Positions 13,757-25,330 of a DNA stretch of 64,000 bases are shown one piece after another (the first letter of the stretch is position 1; each line of letters opens with the position of its first letter). The stretch is from Ostrinia nubilalis. Lineage: Eukaryota; Arthropoda; Insecta; Lepidoptera; Crambidae. Under the pieces are notes generated by a model that ran no database searches, was not told where the DNA came from, and was given only the letters and a program-made list of their open reading frames with translations. Made by a program: the position numbers and the translations under genes. The stretch spans positions 5,208,001 to 5,272,000 of the forward strand of contig NC_087092.1 of assembly GCF_963855985.1 (NCBI RefSeq), given 5' to 3'.

Positions 13757-13930
13757 TTACAAAAATATATGGCTTCTAAATACTCAATGTTTGCCAGGGG
13801 GGACAACAGTCCTCAAATCATTGATTGAAAATCAAGTCCTGTTGTCTCCCCTAGCCAGGGGGGACAACAGGATTTCGAAATCCTGTTGGCTCCCCCAGGG
13901 GGGCCAAGCAGGGGGGACAACAGGACTGCA
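13757..13930 (-). repeat. right inverted arm of fold-back element
   Basis: Reverse complement of the left arm with three mismatches. It ends GGGGGGACAACAGGACTGCA at 13930. Confidence 0.85.
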
Positions 13931-16900
13931 TCAAACGTTTGGTTCATGAAACGTTTCACTTAAACATTTTCATAGAGCGGCTCGTTGCTTTGTTACAAGT
14001 AAATCCTCTTTTAAATTGTATCTATAAGCTGACTTCATTTATATTAGCTAAAAGCCAAGGGAACATCCCTTAGTTTGGTGTTTCACGGTGCCGAACTTAC
14101 TGAATACGGCATGAATCACCCGCCACGCTCCGATGCGCGTGCGTTCCGCGAACGCGGAGTCTTCAATACTTTTCCGGTGACGGTTTTAGTGATCCGTACG
14201 AAAATCCGGACAATAAAATCTGGGGGAAATAAGGTTTGCTTGTGAAGGGTGAATTGTAAAGATTGTGAAACTGGATATCTTTTGTGCTCTTGGTTAAATG
14301 TAATTTATCTAGCAATTTACTGATATTTGCTCTTTATAAAAACAACAAAATAATAACAAGTACAAATGGTAAAAGGCAAACAATACGATGTATTCATAGC
14401 ATTTTGTGATGAAGTAGTTGTTAATTTTGTTTCATGCAAATAAAATTAAAAAGAAACAGCCACTAAAATGTACGGAATTCTTATGTACGAATGACGACAC
14501 GTGGAGCAGTATTTTACTTTATCACTAACAGGAATACGTATGATTTTCCTACAAATGTGTGCAACTGTATATTAAATTCCGGATATATTTCTGTAAAGCT
14601 ATCTCTATCACTAATGCGACTGGCGACGTCTTTTCGAGCTTTGTTATGATTATGACTCGAACGCTGCACGGGCAGTGATTCCGATGCACCAATAGTTCGC
14701 TTTAGCGTTCAAAGTGCATTAGTGGCTAGCCATTGGAAAACGGAGATAGTTTCCAAGCGTTTTAGCTTATTTACTATTCAATATTTGTGTTTACCCAAAA
14801 GCTATTCAAAATTTTATGTACTTATACTTCACACTAATGACCTCTTCTATTAATCATCCCACGCTATCCCAAACAAATGAAGCTCGTTTTAGACAAAATA
14901 CCGCCTGAACTTCACACAAAAACGAAATAGAATGCTCAGGATGATTAAGAATTCGCTCACGTGCCGCGTAACAAAAAGTAACAACTAAATATTTCGGAGA
15001 CGACCGATCGAGCCCGGGTGCGGATAACAAAAAGAGGTCCGACCCACCCACACCCGCGCAGATATGATAATCCCAAGTATGTAAAATAGTGAAATTTAAG
15101 GTCTCTCCATGTGAAGAATTGTGCTCGTTCGGCAGGCAAATTATTCAAATTCAAGCCCTTTTATTCGAGGCACACACGGGTCGCCGCGCGCGCCTCTCAC
15201 TCATTTGTATTTTAATAAAATTCCCGAACTAGCCCTATCTAAACACGGCTCGCCATTATAACATCGCACGAAACAACGCCTAAAATTAATAGATTGTTAT
15301 TACAACGTTTTCAGTCCGAGTATTTTCACAAGCCATCCATCAATCGGTTCTCGATGAATCAATTTGAATACATTTTGCCGAGCGAACATTCGTCGAAGTT
15401 TACATAAAGTTGGCTATAAATACCTACCGAGCGCAAACAAAAAACAGAGCTGGTTCGATTACAATGACTCCCCCGATTCGTGGATTCGATTGTGGCTCGT
15501 GGATGACGTGGTATCGGAATCTGCAGGGGATCCGGCGTCCGATTTGCATGGCGTCCAAAAGTTCACAATCGCATTTTCCTCATCAGCCCGCGGGAACGTC
15601 ATCCATCCATCTGCCGTCTTCCTGTGTCCCTACCTCTTTTTGCCGGTCCAGCCGCCGGCGCTGTTCGCGATACATAAATTTTCACGATCGGTCATCCCTT
15701 AAAAACAAGTTTAGCTCTTTATCCGTGGGAGTAAGTTAAAGAATGGCACGACCGTACGTTACCCTCCGATTCGTTACGTATTCAAATTATTTCGCCGTCC
15801 TGTTTTTAGGTCCGTTTGTGTTGCTTTGTGTACCTACGCATTTCGTTCTTTTCAGAAACTCGGCCATTGAATTCGATTGATTAATGTCGTTTCAATATTT
15901 AGATTTAAGCCTTTTGTTTCGGTTTTGGGGACGATTTTATTTTGGAATGGCTGTTCATTCTATAAAGCTAATTATGCTATATCCCCGGCTAGCCTCCAGG
16001 AACAATATCCTATTTAGGTGCCCGGCGAAGTTGGCCTATGCGTAATTAATTGGCACGTCATGCGGGGGCCCAAGGAGCCCTAGCGTCGTAGCACAATGAG
16101 AAACGCCAGATTACCTAGCTCTATTATTAAAAATTCTAATCTTCACTGACTTCTAGAACAAGTTTATAAATCTCCGGCAACTAGAGCAATGTGACCAGGA
16201 TATCGGTGACTGTAAAATACTCAACTATTCGTACATACTTCTTTCTACATCTTAAACGTATCTGAAAATCTCTTAAAGAACACTCACTGTTTCGTGATAT
16301 TTGCAGGAATTTTATGTCGATTCAAACTCTGTCATGTTTAAGCTGAACAGCTAGCTTTTCTCCACTTTTCTCTCGGAATATATGAATCAGAATCAAGGTT
16401 CTCAGTCAGCCTAGTTTGATATGGATTGTCTGCTATCCTTGTTCTGTGGCTGACGGCCGCAGACTACCGGCTAGGAGCGACTTGCGACGCCGCGTCAGGC
16501 CGCGTGTGCTCCTCGGGGATAATTCAATAATGAGCGGCTTAAATCCATTCTGCGACCACGTACCTACCTAAAACTATTTAGTGGCTGTATTGTGTGTGAA
16601 TTTTGGCATCTATTATGCAAAAAGAAAATACTACTTCAAAAATCCCTTTAGAAGGTAGGTATTATTTGGAACAGACTTGTGATAAAACTCCGAAAATAAC
16701 GCCAAAATGTAATGTGTCATTTTTCATATTGATCTTAAATAATATTCTAATTGAAGACAAGCTGTTGTGCTTAAAATATAACAAACTTAAAGTGGTCTGG
16801 TGAAGTAAAGCTTACTTGAACCACGATCTAGTAAAGGTCGCGGAGAGCCATATGTAGTGTGGTAGGTCTGCCTTCACTACATCTTCCAGTCCGTGCTCGC

Positions 16901-19072
16901 TAAAGAACTATTCTACTACAACTTTATACGAGAAAATTGGCAAATACGATAAAACAAAGACGCATCTAGAGTTCCTCAGAATATTATTGAATCTGAAAGA
17001 CCAAGCGGATAAGATATTGAAGTAACAAGAAAGTTTGAGGCACGTTCCTTTCGAATCCACATGACATCGGGATGTGCGATTTCCATAATCATCTTCGTGT
17101 AGTATTCAGTGGTCCATAGTGGAAACTTGCGAGATAAAGGCGGCCGCATACGTGCGTCTTTACAAATCGCCTCGGTGGGCGGTGGAGTGGTACAAAGTTT
17201 CTTGGAGAATAAAGCACTTATGAGTAGATTGGGTACAGTCACCAGCACATTAAATTGTGTAACACGTTTTGTGTTACTTATTAACTAATGTCTACAACTT
17301 CATAAAGAACTTAGAATATTTAGCTTAATTATCACTCATAGAACAAGTTATTAATACTACGCAGTTATGTAGAAGATTTTTTAGTTTGTGTTTTTAAAAT
17401 ACTGTTTTTATCTGACAATGTTCTAATGAACATTTTCAATTTTTCTCAAATCAAAAGCTGTTAATTTATGAAAGAAAGTATTTCTGGTTTAAAAAATCCA
17501 GAAAGACGTTTGTTCATACGTTTATGTTGATTAGATGAGTTGATAATGTCCTTAGCGTTAGCCCTAGCATCTAAAATAAACCCTCATGTCCACATTGAGC
17601 CGGTATTCACCGGTCGAAACCAACTTGACGCAAGATAAAGCCAGTCTCCCACGTACGACACACTGCTTTACAAAAGCGGTGACGTGCACATTCACACGGA
17701 TAAGTTTCACCGCTAGACGGACTGAGCGTTGATAAGTCGCGACAATGAGACCGTGATTTCGAAATGCGCTCGTGTGTGGTACGACTATTCTTTTGGAGTA
17801 TAAGTGATAATATGGTAAATGAAGTAAATGAAATTAAATGACAAAGCCTTATTAAGATTAAAGTACTTTAGACGAGTAGGTAATTAATTGGAGATTTAAA
17901 CTATGACACGTATAGGTACTAAATTAATAAATAAAGCTGGTTTATTTTGTGTAGGTTTTCTCTCAGCACTAACCCCACCTTATCTCTCAAATCAGTGGTA
18001 GGGTTATATTATAGGGATGCGTAAAAGCGCTATTAAAAGCTTCTTTGCAGTAATTAAATTACTTTTATTTATGACTATGACTTTAACTAATGAAGTACAG
18101 ATTTCGGCATTTTTTTGAGACACAAACATACTAATGTTTTCATAACAGGTAGGCAACGAATGTAAAATTTTGTAATTAAATATGTAGTAACAAAAGCTCG
18201 TAACTCATTAACATCCGTCATTAAACCATTGATGTGCTACAAAAACACAGAGGGTGCTTTATTTACATTAATACGCACATGAAATCGCGTCTCTGTGTAC
18301 ACATTTCCGCACTTAGAGCGTGTTAATTTGGCAATGACTGTGACGCCATCCGTCATGCCCCAGGCCCGTGACGTCTAATTGTGTGATCATCCTGTAAAGG
18401 GGTGACTGATTATGCGAAGATGACGCGCGTTTTCGACTCAAAAGTGGCAACTTGACAGAAGTGCCACTTTTATGCAAAAATGAGCCAGCGGAATTTTTGG
18501 GTGTTCATCAATCGGCGTTAAGTCGAACTTGGAAAATACTCCCTCACTCTTTTTATGATAGCTAGTGTAGGTACTATTTTTAGTGCCCGAGGTAATAACA
18601 CGGTATTATAATAAAAATGATTTATGTATTTTCTTAAATCTTTATAAAGTCTATCTACGTAAGGATCAATACATACATATTATTATTTATTTATTAATTA
18701 ATAAAACTGTGGTATAATAAGAAATGTAAACAACGTGGTAAACAAAGAATAATATTGTAACATAAGTAAGTAAGTAAGTAAGTAAGCATTTATTTGCTGC
18801 ACACAAAGTCATATACATAGTTTAACACGATTACATAATTCAATATTTAACATGCACATTCAAAATAAAAAACAAAATAAATAACAATGAAAAATGAAAT
18901 AATGTGAGCAGAGTTGCGGCAGCAAAAGGTCTCCGTCTCAGCATGTGTCACAAGCTAATGCCTGGACGCTGATTTTCAGACGGCGGCCGACGAAAGTGGA
19001 GAGCGGCGGTAATCGCCTATACACAACATAATAATAAAACACGTTCATAGCGTTTGTTTCCAGGAAGAACTA
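13931..19072. other. non-coding stretch
   Basis: No recognisable gene. Overlapping plus-strand frames at 15364-15739 lie in a GC-rich patch open in two frames at once, which argues for composition rather than coding. A hairpin of 10 bp (AAAAGTGGCA and TGCCACTTTT) spans 18439-18472. An AAGT tetranucleotide run (18763-18786) is followed by about 230 bp of repeat-like sequence to 19020 that resembles the reverse-oriented 3' end of a non-LTR retrotransposon with a CTTA tail. Confidence 0.35.
18763..19020 (-). repeat. probable truncated non-LTR retrotransposon 3' end
   Basis: An (AAGT)6 run is followed by GCATTTATTTGCTGCACAC and a moderately GC-rich body. Read on the minus strand this is a body ending in a CTTA microsatellite, a layout common for CR1-like or related LINE tails in insects. 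There is no open reading frame. Assignment is by general appearance only. Confidence 0.35.
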
Positions 19073-19393
19073 ATCCCATCAAAACCAATACTTGTCAAAA
19101 AAACCAAGTCTCGCAACTCAGTTGTTCTACGGTAAAAAGTTGTGAGATCCATGTAATACCAAGTCCAGGCCAGGAAATCTTTAACGTTTTACATAAATAT
19201 ATTGACTTGGCCATCGCACTAAATAATTTAATTTACACGTGTTTTCATGCGATGGCCAAGTCAATATATTTATGTAAAACGTTAAAGATTTCCTGGCCTG
19301 GACTTGGTATTACATGGATCTCACAACTTTTTACCGTAGAACAACTGAGTTGCGAGACTTGGTTTTTTTGACAAGTATTGTTTTTGATGGGAT
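19073..19393. repeat. near-perfect 146-bp inverted repeat, 29-base loop
   Basis: The left arm 19073-19218 and right arm 19248-19393 are reverse complements with one mismatch (19085 against 19381). The loop is 19219-19247. The inner ends read GGCCATCGCA and TGCGATGGCC. The sequence right of the structure continues as repeat-like DNA with GTGAGTCA tandem units, so the right arm probably belongs to a dispersed repeat and the left arm is an inverted duplicate of part of it. A plus-strand frame (19054-19371) runs through both arms and is a by-product. A transcript would form a long double-stranded hairpin. Near identity of the arms means the inversion is young or kept uniform by gene conversion. 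Confidence 0.9.
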
Positions 19394-19466
19394 CTCATTT
19401 CTTTTTGTATTTTGTAGACAGCAGTTATGTATCTAGAAAACTGGACCGAAATTGAAAAAATTTACT

Positions 19467-19890
19467 CGACTTGGCGGTTGCACTACCGTGCCCCCAAATA
19501 TTTTAGTTTTTCCTTGATTCATACACCAAACACTACTTATATTCCAAATTTGAAGCTTCTAGGTCTGCTAGAAGTGCCTTAGAGTTTTGATGATCGGTGA
19601 GTCAGTGAGTCAGTGAGTCAGTGAGTCAGTGAGTCAGTCAGTGAGTGACAAAATTAAGTAACTTTGACCCGTTATAATTCTTAAACTACTAGTTCAAATT
19701 GAATGAAATTTTAAATATACCGTGTCTTTACAATGCCTGCATAGCTAATGAAAATTCAGCCTTCTAGTTTTATCCACAACGAAGTTACAGGCGGTCGAAA
19801 ATGGCCTGAATTGCTTCGAGAAAAGGATGGTACGGCCGTGCCGCTTTTTTGCTCGACTTGGTGGGGGCACTGCCGTGCCCCCAGATAATA
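19467..19890 (+). repeat. dispersed repeat bounded by related ends, with GTGAGTCA array
   Basis: The phrase CTCGACTTGG(C/T)GG followed by GCAC, CCGTGCCCCCA occurs at about 19468-19498 and again at 19854-19883. The second copy contains a perfect stem GGGGGCAC/GTGCCCCC. Between them is an 8-bp tandem array of GTGAGTCA (about six units, 19597-19649). The repeated ends suggest one dispersed element or two related ends. No coding sequence is seen. Confidence 0.5.
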
Positions 19891-20277
19891 TTGAGTTCGG
19901 AATAGTTACCTACAACCTGTACTCTATCTAAAACATTCCGAGCAAAACCTTGAAGTTCAAACATTTCACTTTCAACCCTCTATTCAATACTAGACTTAAT
20001 TAAATATCACATTTCACAATATACACTATCTAGAACAAAGCATTTTCAATTTAACGTGGAACAATGTATTTATTAATTAATTCTCTTCACTATTGAAAGG
20101 ACGAAGAGTCAAATGTCTTTATCCATAGAATACTATTAAAATGCATTTCAGCTGAAGCGGCCAGAACAGAAATAAGCTGTAAAGATCTTTACCAAATCCA
20201 GGAACTTGGAAAGCGAAGCCTGCCAACGTGATACAATTTATAGTACAGGGGTGGCAACCTTTATCTATCTAAATATA
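19891..20277. other. short non-coding stretch
   Basis: AT-rich DNA between two repeats. I see no gene or ordered structure in it. Confidence 0.4.
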
Positions 20278-20420
20278 TATAACTCAAACGTGACTGACTG
20301 ACTGACTGACATAGTGATCTATCAACGCACAGCCCAAACCACTGGACGGATCGGGCTGAAATTTGGCCATCGTGATGGCGATCTGCACGCGTTGGAGTGG
20401 TTGAAGTTTAAGCCATTTAC
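20278..20420 (+). mobile_element. Helitron-like element, 3'-truncated copy 2
   Basis: Starts TCTAAATATATATAACTC after an A and carries CTGA repeats and the phrase ATCAACGCACAGCCCAAACC, which also occurs in copy 1 (1625-1641, slightly changed). The expected GTCGCGGGCGGCCGCTAG end is missing, so the copy is truncated. The right boundary given is approximate. Confidence 0.5.
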
Positions 20421-21640
20421 TCTAAAAGATGTTTCAAGTAGACATACACCGTCTTTTGCTATTTTATCAATACCTTTTGCTATCAATTCAATCTTCATAT
20501 CCTAAAAAAATAATTCGTAGTGAACTTTATGATTGGTGGCGTGCCCAAAATCTTGTGTCACATGCCACCATAGGCCATGCCATTGGTTCGCCATCCCTGC
20601 TAGTACCAGTATATCGGTGGGCGCAGAAACAAAGCTACCCGCGATAATTGGATGTGGCCGCCGTGAATACGCTAGACGAGACTTAATTGAGGTTTTCGAG
20701 TCGGGTCTAATTCGCCCACCTTCGATCTGCCCTCGTGGGGCTTCGTCTCGACAATGCGCGGGTTAACTGAGGTCTACCGCGACCCGTTTGCCGTGTTACA
20801 GCCATAATTCGTTTGGGTTTTCTTATTATTTTGATTGATAATCTTTTTGGAATTATGGTCTGGGGACAAATTGACCCTTAGTGAGTTTTTGGAATGTCGC
20901 TTATTGGGTTACGTATGTCTAATACATAGAGTGAGAGGGTTAATTGAGCTTTATCACAGACAAATTAGATTTTAAATTGGGCTCAATTATAACTTTAAGT
21001 ACCTAGTCTTATTTTGTTTAAAGATTTTGTTAATAGCCCTTGTGCGTGCTCATTTAAGCTTGTAGAGTTAGGACTATTTATTATGTAAGATTCGATCGGT
21101 CATTCATTTGTTCGATTTCAGTGTCCAGGTAGAGTATATAGATTATTTAATATTTTGTATACTTTGTTACCAATAAGTACTACAAATCCAAATACCACTA
21201 GGCCAACTCTACAAAAGCCAGTTTGGCCAAAAGTTTTCGTTAATAATTATACCGTTCTTTCACAAGACGCCTGTACATTACCTACCTATTGTCTAGGCAT
21301 CCAGCCATCCAAATACCGGTATTAACCGAGGCACGTGGGTAATTGTGCCTTAATGTGGCTCCTTTCACGCCGCGCTGTCTAGAGAGCAAATTATCTTCAC
21401 CATAATATTGCTATTTATCTAAATTGACTGCGCGAAGAATAAATCAAGCTGAGCCAGAGACGTTAATCAAATTTGGCGGTTGCCGCATTGCATTTTGCGG
21501 GCTAATGATGAATGGTATTGTTCGAGGACCTATAGATATAAATGTTGCTAATAAATAAAGTTATAATTACTGGCTAGACAGACGTTGAAGGGTGTTTGTG
21601 TTTTGTTTTCAGTCGTCTTCTAGTCTTAAAACTCCTAAAA
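20421..21640. other. non-coding stretch
   Basis: Short overlapping frames (20429-20647, 20533-20766) have no recognisable motifs and overlap each other in different phases. I see no gene. Confidence 0.4.
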
Positions 21641-21828
21641 TCTATATTTATAAAAGCAAAACGTCACTGATTGACTGACTCACTCATCACAAAATCTTAG
21701 AAACTACAAGTGCTAGGTGTCTTAAATTTTGCATGGGGGGTTCCTTTTAGAACGTAGGCTCACTAAGAACGGATTTTACGAAACTCCACACCGGGTAAAA
21801 CGGGTACGAAGTCGCGGGCGGCCGCTAG
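21641..21828 (+). mobile_element. non-autonomous Helitron-like element, copy 3
   Basis: This 188-bp copy begins TCTATATTTATAAAAGC after A and ends GTCGCGGGCGGCCGCTAG before T. A CTGA/CTCA-rich section follows the start, as in the other copies. It is the cleanest example in the window of the TC...CTAG structure inserted between A and T. No coding capacity. Confidence 0.75.
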
Positions 21829-22524
21829 TAATCTAATTAGATATTATGTACGTGGTACGTACTTACCTACTTTTGATTTTTTCAATAGTAATAAGCTTTT
21901 TTCACTATCTATGATTAGCTTTTGCGTAACTAATGTAACTATACTTAAACTTTAACTATTATTAAATTATATAAGTATTATAATGGTTGTTTAATCGATG
22001 CCTTCAACTCTAGTATTAAATAAAGTAGGCATTACTTACGAAATGGAGGCTAAATTCGAAAACAACACTTACACCTATTACCGTAATGGCCGTACCTTAC
22101 TAACCTTTTATAAACATGAACCCCGCTGTAATGCTAAGTAATTAGGTGTTCTTGTCTAATTCGCGATGTTGCCAGTGATTAATTTTATTTTCCCCGCCTC
22201 CGGTGTTGCCAGCGCGGAATTTCTCCCAGTAATTGGGAAATTTATGGCGAGGTGCACACTACGCCGTGATGTTTCACTTTCCCACCAATGATTTATTGTC
22301 TTCCGAAACAATTTTAATTGCTCTCAGTGACACAATGTAAACAACTATTCGATTAAGTTAATTCCATTATTCCGCGGGGCTGGCAATTAATTTAAAAGCG
22401 CCCGGAAAACTGTAGGTAAAGCGGGTTTATGTTTACATTTAGATCTAATTAATCAACTTTTAGCTGATTAGTGTTTTAAGCACAAATATACATAATAGAA
22501 ACGCGCTGATCTATTTATGGGTTA
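21829..22524. other. non-coding stretch
   Basis: AT-rich, with short GC patches near 22180-22260. No gene or ordered repeat recognised. Confidence 0.4.
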
Positions 22525-23915
22525 CCCAAAGTGGGTGCCCTCTCAGACGCATAAAATTTTTCATCATAATTTAGTTTGGCATAACAGTATTTGCATAAAG
22601 TTTTTTCGCATAAACTTTGATATGCATAGTTTTCTAAATGCATAATGGTTTCTTAGGCATAATAATACATTTCTCTAATTTTCAATACCATAATTTAAAT
22701 AATCATAAATGTAAAGAACATAATTTTTATATACATAAAGTTTGTTTTTAATAAAATACTATAAACATAATGTAATTATTTATAACATTTAAAGTCATAA
22801 ATATTGTCTATAAGAGCAACAACATTGAAGAGTAAATAATTATGTATTTGTGATGTTGCGAACGATCCTCCTTCCACCTTTTTATACTCTTTCGGCCTAT
22901 AGATTTGCAAAAACTAAATTATCTGTATCATTGTCATTTTTGTTCTTAATTTTTGACCTGTCTCTTAGAAAACTTAAGCTCGTGAAAATACATTCTGTTT
23001 GATCTCGAATCCCTCTTATCTATCATAACGCACATATTATACAGTCCACATTTCTTTTACAACATTAAGCTTGCCTGGTCTGAAATTATGTTGATCCCGA
23101 CTGGCCGTGGTCTCTTCCACGTGGTACTAGTCTGCCCTATACTAGAGTGTAATTTAAAAGCCGGAGGCGCGGAGGGAGTGCGGTCCTCGCTCGCTGTAAC
23201 ATATATCCGGCAGCCGTGCGAGCTGGAGCGGCTGAGGCTGGTCGCCGACGGCGACGCCAGAGCGGAAGGACCGCTTCCCGCAGCGCCGGAGATAAGGCAA
23301 TCCTAATGCTTGCTTGCATGCTTGCTTGCTTGCATCCTTGCTTGCATGCATGCTTCCTTGCTGCTTGCTTGCATGCTTGCTTGCTGCTTGCTTGCATGCT
23401 TGCGTGCTTGCTGCTTGATTGCATGCTTGCTGCTTGCTTGCAGGCTTGCTTGTTTGCATCCTTGCTTGCATGCATGCTTACATGCTACCTTGCAGCTTGC
23501 TTGCATGCTTGCATGCTTGCTGTTTGATTGCATGCTTGTTGCTTGCTTGCATGCTTGTTTGCATGCTTGCTTGTCTATTTATATTTGTTAACTTATATTT
23601 TATATGTTTAACATTTTTATATTTCATATTTGTTATAATTATGGTATTTTGTATAATTATGAATGGTAATATTTATGGCATTGGTTTAGATGCCAATAAA
23701 TGTTATGCCTAGAAATCGTTATTAAAAAAACAAGAATACAGAAAAAATATATACTAAAATATTATTATAATAAAAGTGGTTATGGCAAAAAAATATATGC
23801 CTTATGATTTATTCTGTATGAACGTTATGCGAAATGATGAGTATGCCAAAAAACTTTATGCACTCTTAAATTATGACAATATTTTTTATACAACCGAATA
23901 TGGACCCACTTAAAG
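22525..23915. mobile_element. imperfect long inverted-repeat element with GC core
   Basis: The left end (from about 22527: AAAGTGGGTGCC then CATAAAATTTTTCATCATAA) and the reverse complement of the right end (TAAGTGGGT, then ATAAAAAATATTGTCATAA) align over roughly 50 bp with many mismatches. Further in, GCATAAAGTTTTTT is shared in inverted orientation (about 22593 and 23860). Both flanks, 250-300 bp each, are full of GCATAA or TTATGC words. The core (about 23090-23300) is GC-rich and is followed by a GCTTGCATG minisatellite. The structure suggests an old element with long inverted ends. Superfamily unknown, boundaries within about 10 bp. Confidence 0.5.
23306..23573 (+). repeat. GCTTGCATG-type minisatellite
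   Basis: About 270 bp are built almost only from GCTTGCTTGCATG, GCTTGCTGCTTG and GCATCCTTGCTTG variants. Because the unit lacks stop codons in several frames, both strands show long artificial frames (leucine-alanine-cysteine on plus, lysine-glutamine-alanine-serine on minus). These should not be read as proteins. Confidence 0.9.
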
Positions 23916-24265
23916 TTGCCTGTAGCTTCTCTTGGGTGATCAAAGAAATTCATACGGAATAACAACATAATTATGTGTAATTCTGATATGTCATTGCAAA
24001 GTTGTAATAGTGATATGCAGGAGTGGCATAGAACAAGAATAGATGTAGGTACTTACGTGTAAACGTTTAACGAACTCTATTTTTTTCACGATAAAGACAG
24101 CATCCCGTCACACGGACTAAATAGGTAACCTTTGTGATAGAAATATGTGAATAGTTACTAAAATTAAACAAAATCACACATCACATGAGTGCTTAAGAGC
24201 ATTTCACATGAGTTGCAAAGCGCGCGCTTATAAGTAGACCTAGATCGCATGCTCACATATCTTCA

Positions 24266-24661
24266 AAAAGTCGTAGCATGTAAACGGTCTTCTTCCTAAA
24301 AATGCTTACCAGAGACGTTTCGCTTAGTGCAAAACCGCAAAAACAGCTTAGAGCTCGCATTAGTAGTTAACATCGCGAGCTGAGGCCATAAGGTGTGCCG
24401 CGGAGCGTGAAATTAGAAATAAGGCTCTACGCATCTCATGATCGTATTGAACTGTGCGATCATGGCGCTTGACAATCGACTTCATCGCTGCAAAAAATCG
24501 TATAGTGAAAACGGTTTTCCACCTAAAAATGCTTACCAGCGATGTTTCGCTTAGCGCAAAACCGCAAAAACAGCTTAGAGCTCGCATTAGTAGTTAACAT
24601 CGCGACCTGAGGCCATAAGATGTGCCGTGGAGCGTGAAATAAGGCTCTACACATCTCGTAT
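24266..24661 (+). repeat. 227-bp spaced direct duplication, two copies
   Basis: Copy one (about 24266-24440) and copy two (about 24491-24661) share long identical runs such as CCGCAAAAACAGCTTAGAGC and GCATTAGTAGTTAACATCGC. Copy two lacks a 6-bp piece near its end. The period is 227 bp, with roughly 50 bp of less similar DNA between. Confidence 0.8.
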
Positions 24662-25020
24662 GAGGTCGAGCCCGCTCATGCGGATACGCTTTGCGTAGTC
24701 CTTGAGCCAGCGGAGTATAATTTTTGACGGGATTAGGATTAAGAGCCATCTCCTTAATGTAATTTCATCCTGCCTTTTTAGTCTGATGATATTTTTATAA
24801 AGAAGCGACTAGCATCTATTTGGTTTAAACTTCATCTATGTACTATATTAATACCTTGAGTACTCCTACCTACATCTTGAGTACCTATCTATATATGAAC
24901 AAAATATCGTATTTGCATCTCACTTAACATCAGGTGCGATTGCGGTCAAATACCTGCTTTGTTCAGCATAATAAAACTTTGTGAGTAACATAGTTATGGT
25001 TTTCTTTCAAATAAAATGTA

Positions 25021-25330
25021 AATAAATAATAAATAAATCTTTATTAATTTCTTCACAAGTAAGTTTTCAATTACATGTATATTGTTATATGACGCATTTT
25101 TAAACAATATTACTTATGGTGAAGACTGGTGCTTGATATGGGTTGAGACAACCTGTAATACAAGACACCAGGTCTCCACCTCTTAAACCGAAAATAACGC
25201 AATAGAAAGAATGCTTCTAAACTAAAATAACATGGCAGTGCAAGAATTAATATAGGGATGAAATTGAACTACACCAATTCAGATTGAGCAAAGCCGAAAC
25301 TTATGTATAGCAAAAGTATTTTGTAGATTA
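25021..25330 (-). repeat. possible truncated LINE 3' end
   Basis: Starts with AATAAATAATAAATAAATC, which read on the minus strand is an AATAAA-containing tail. It is followed by about 300 bp with no frame. The layout is typical of 5'-truncated non-LTR copies, but I cannot name the family. Confidence 0.3.

Larger units (their letters stand above)
12510..13930. mobile_element. fold-back element with 174-bp inverted ends
   Basis: The left arm (12510-12683) and right arm (13757-13930) are inverted copies of 174 bp with three mismatches and no gaps. Each arm contains a perfect 22-bp palindrome centred on TTTCGAAA (12553-12574 and 13866-13887) and several 'CAGGGGGGACAACAG' words in both orientations, so each arm can also fold on itself. 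Inside, a segment of about 130 bp is directly repeated (12711-12845 and 13613-13740), and a third partial copy of the arm lies at 13558-13610 in the orientation of the right arm. No transposase frame is visible. Long inverted ends built of smaller repeats fit fold-back or long-TIR MITE elements. The superfamily and target duplication are not resolved. Confidence 0.75.

Noticed and set aside
16976..17248. Minus-strand frame with a phrase slightly resembling LINE endonuclease linkers
   Set aside because: Similarity is too vague, with no flanking endonuclease or reverse transcriptase motifs.
23137..23712. Several frames of about 70-110 codons on both strands
   Set aside because: They are products of the GCTTGCATG minisatellite, which lacks stop codons by unit composition.
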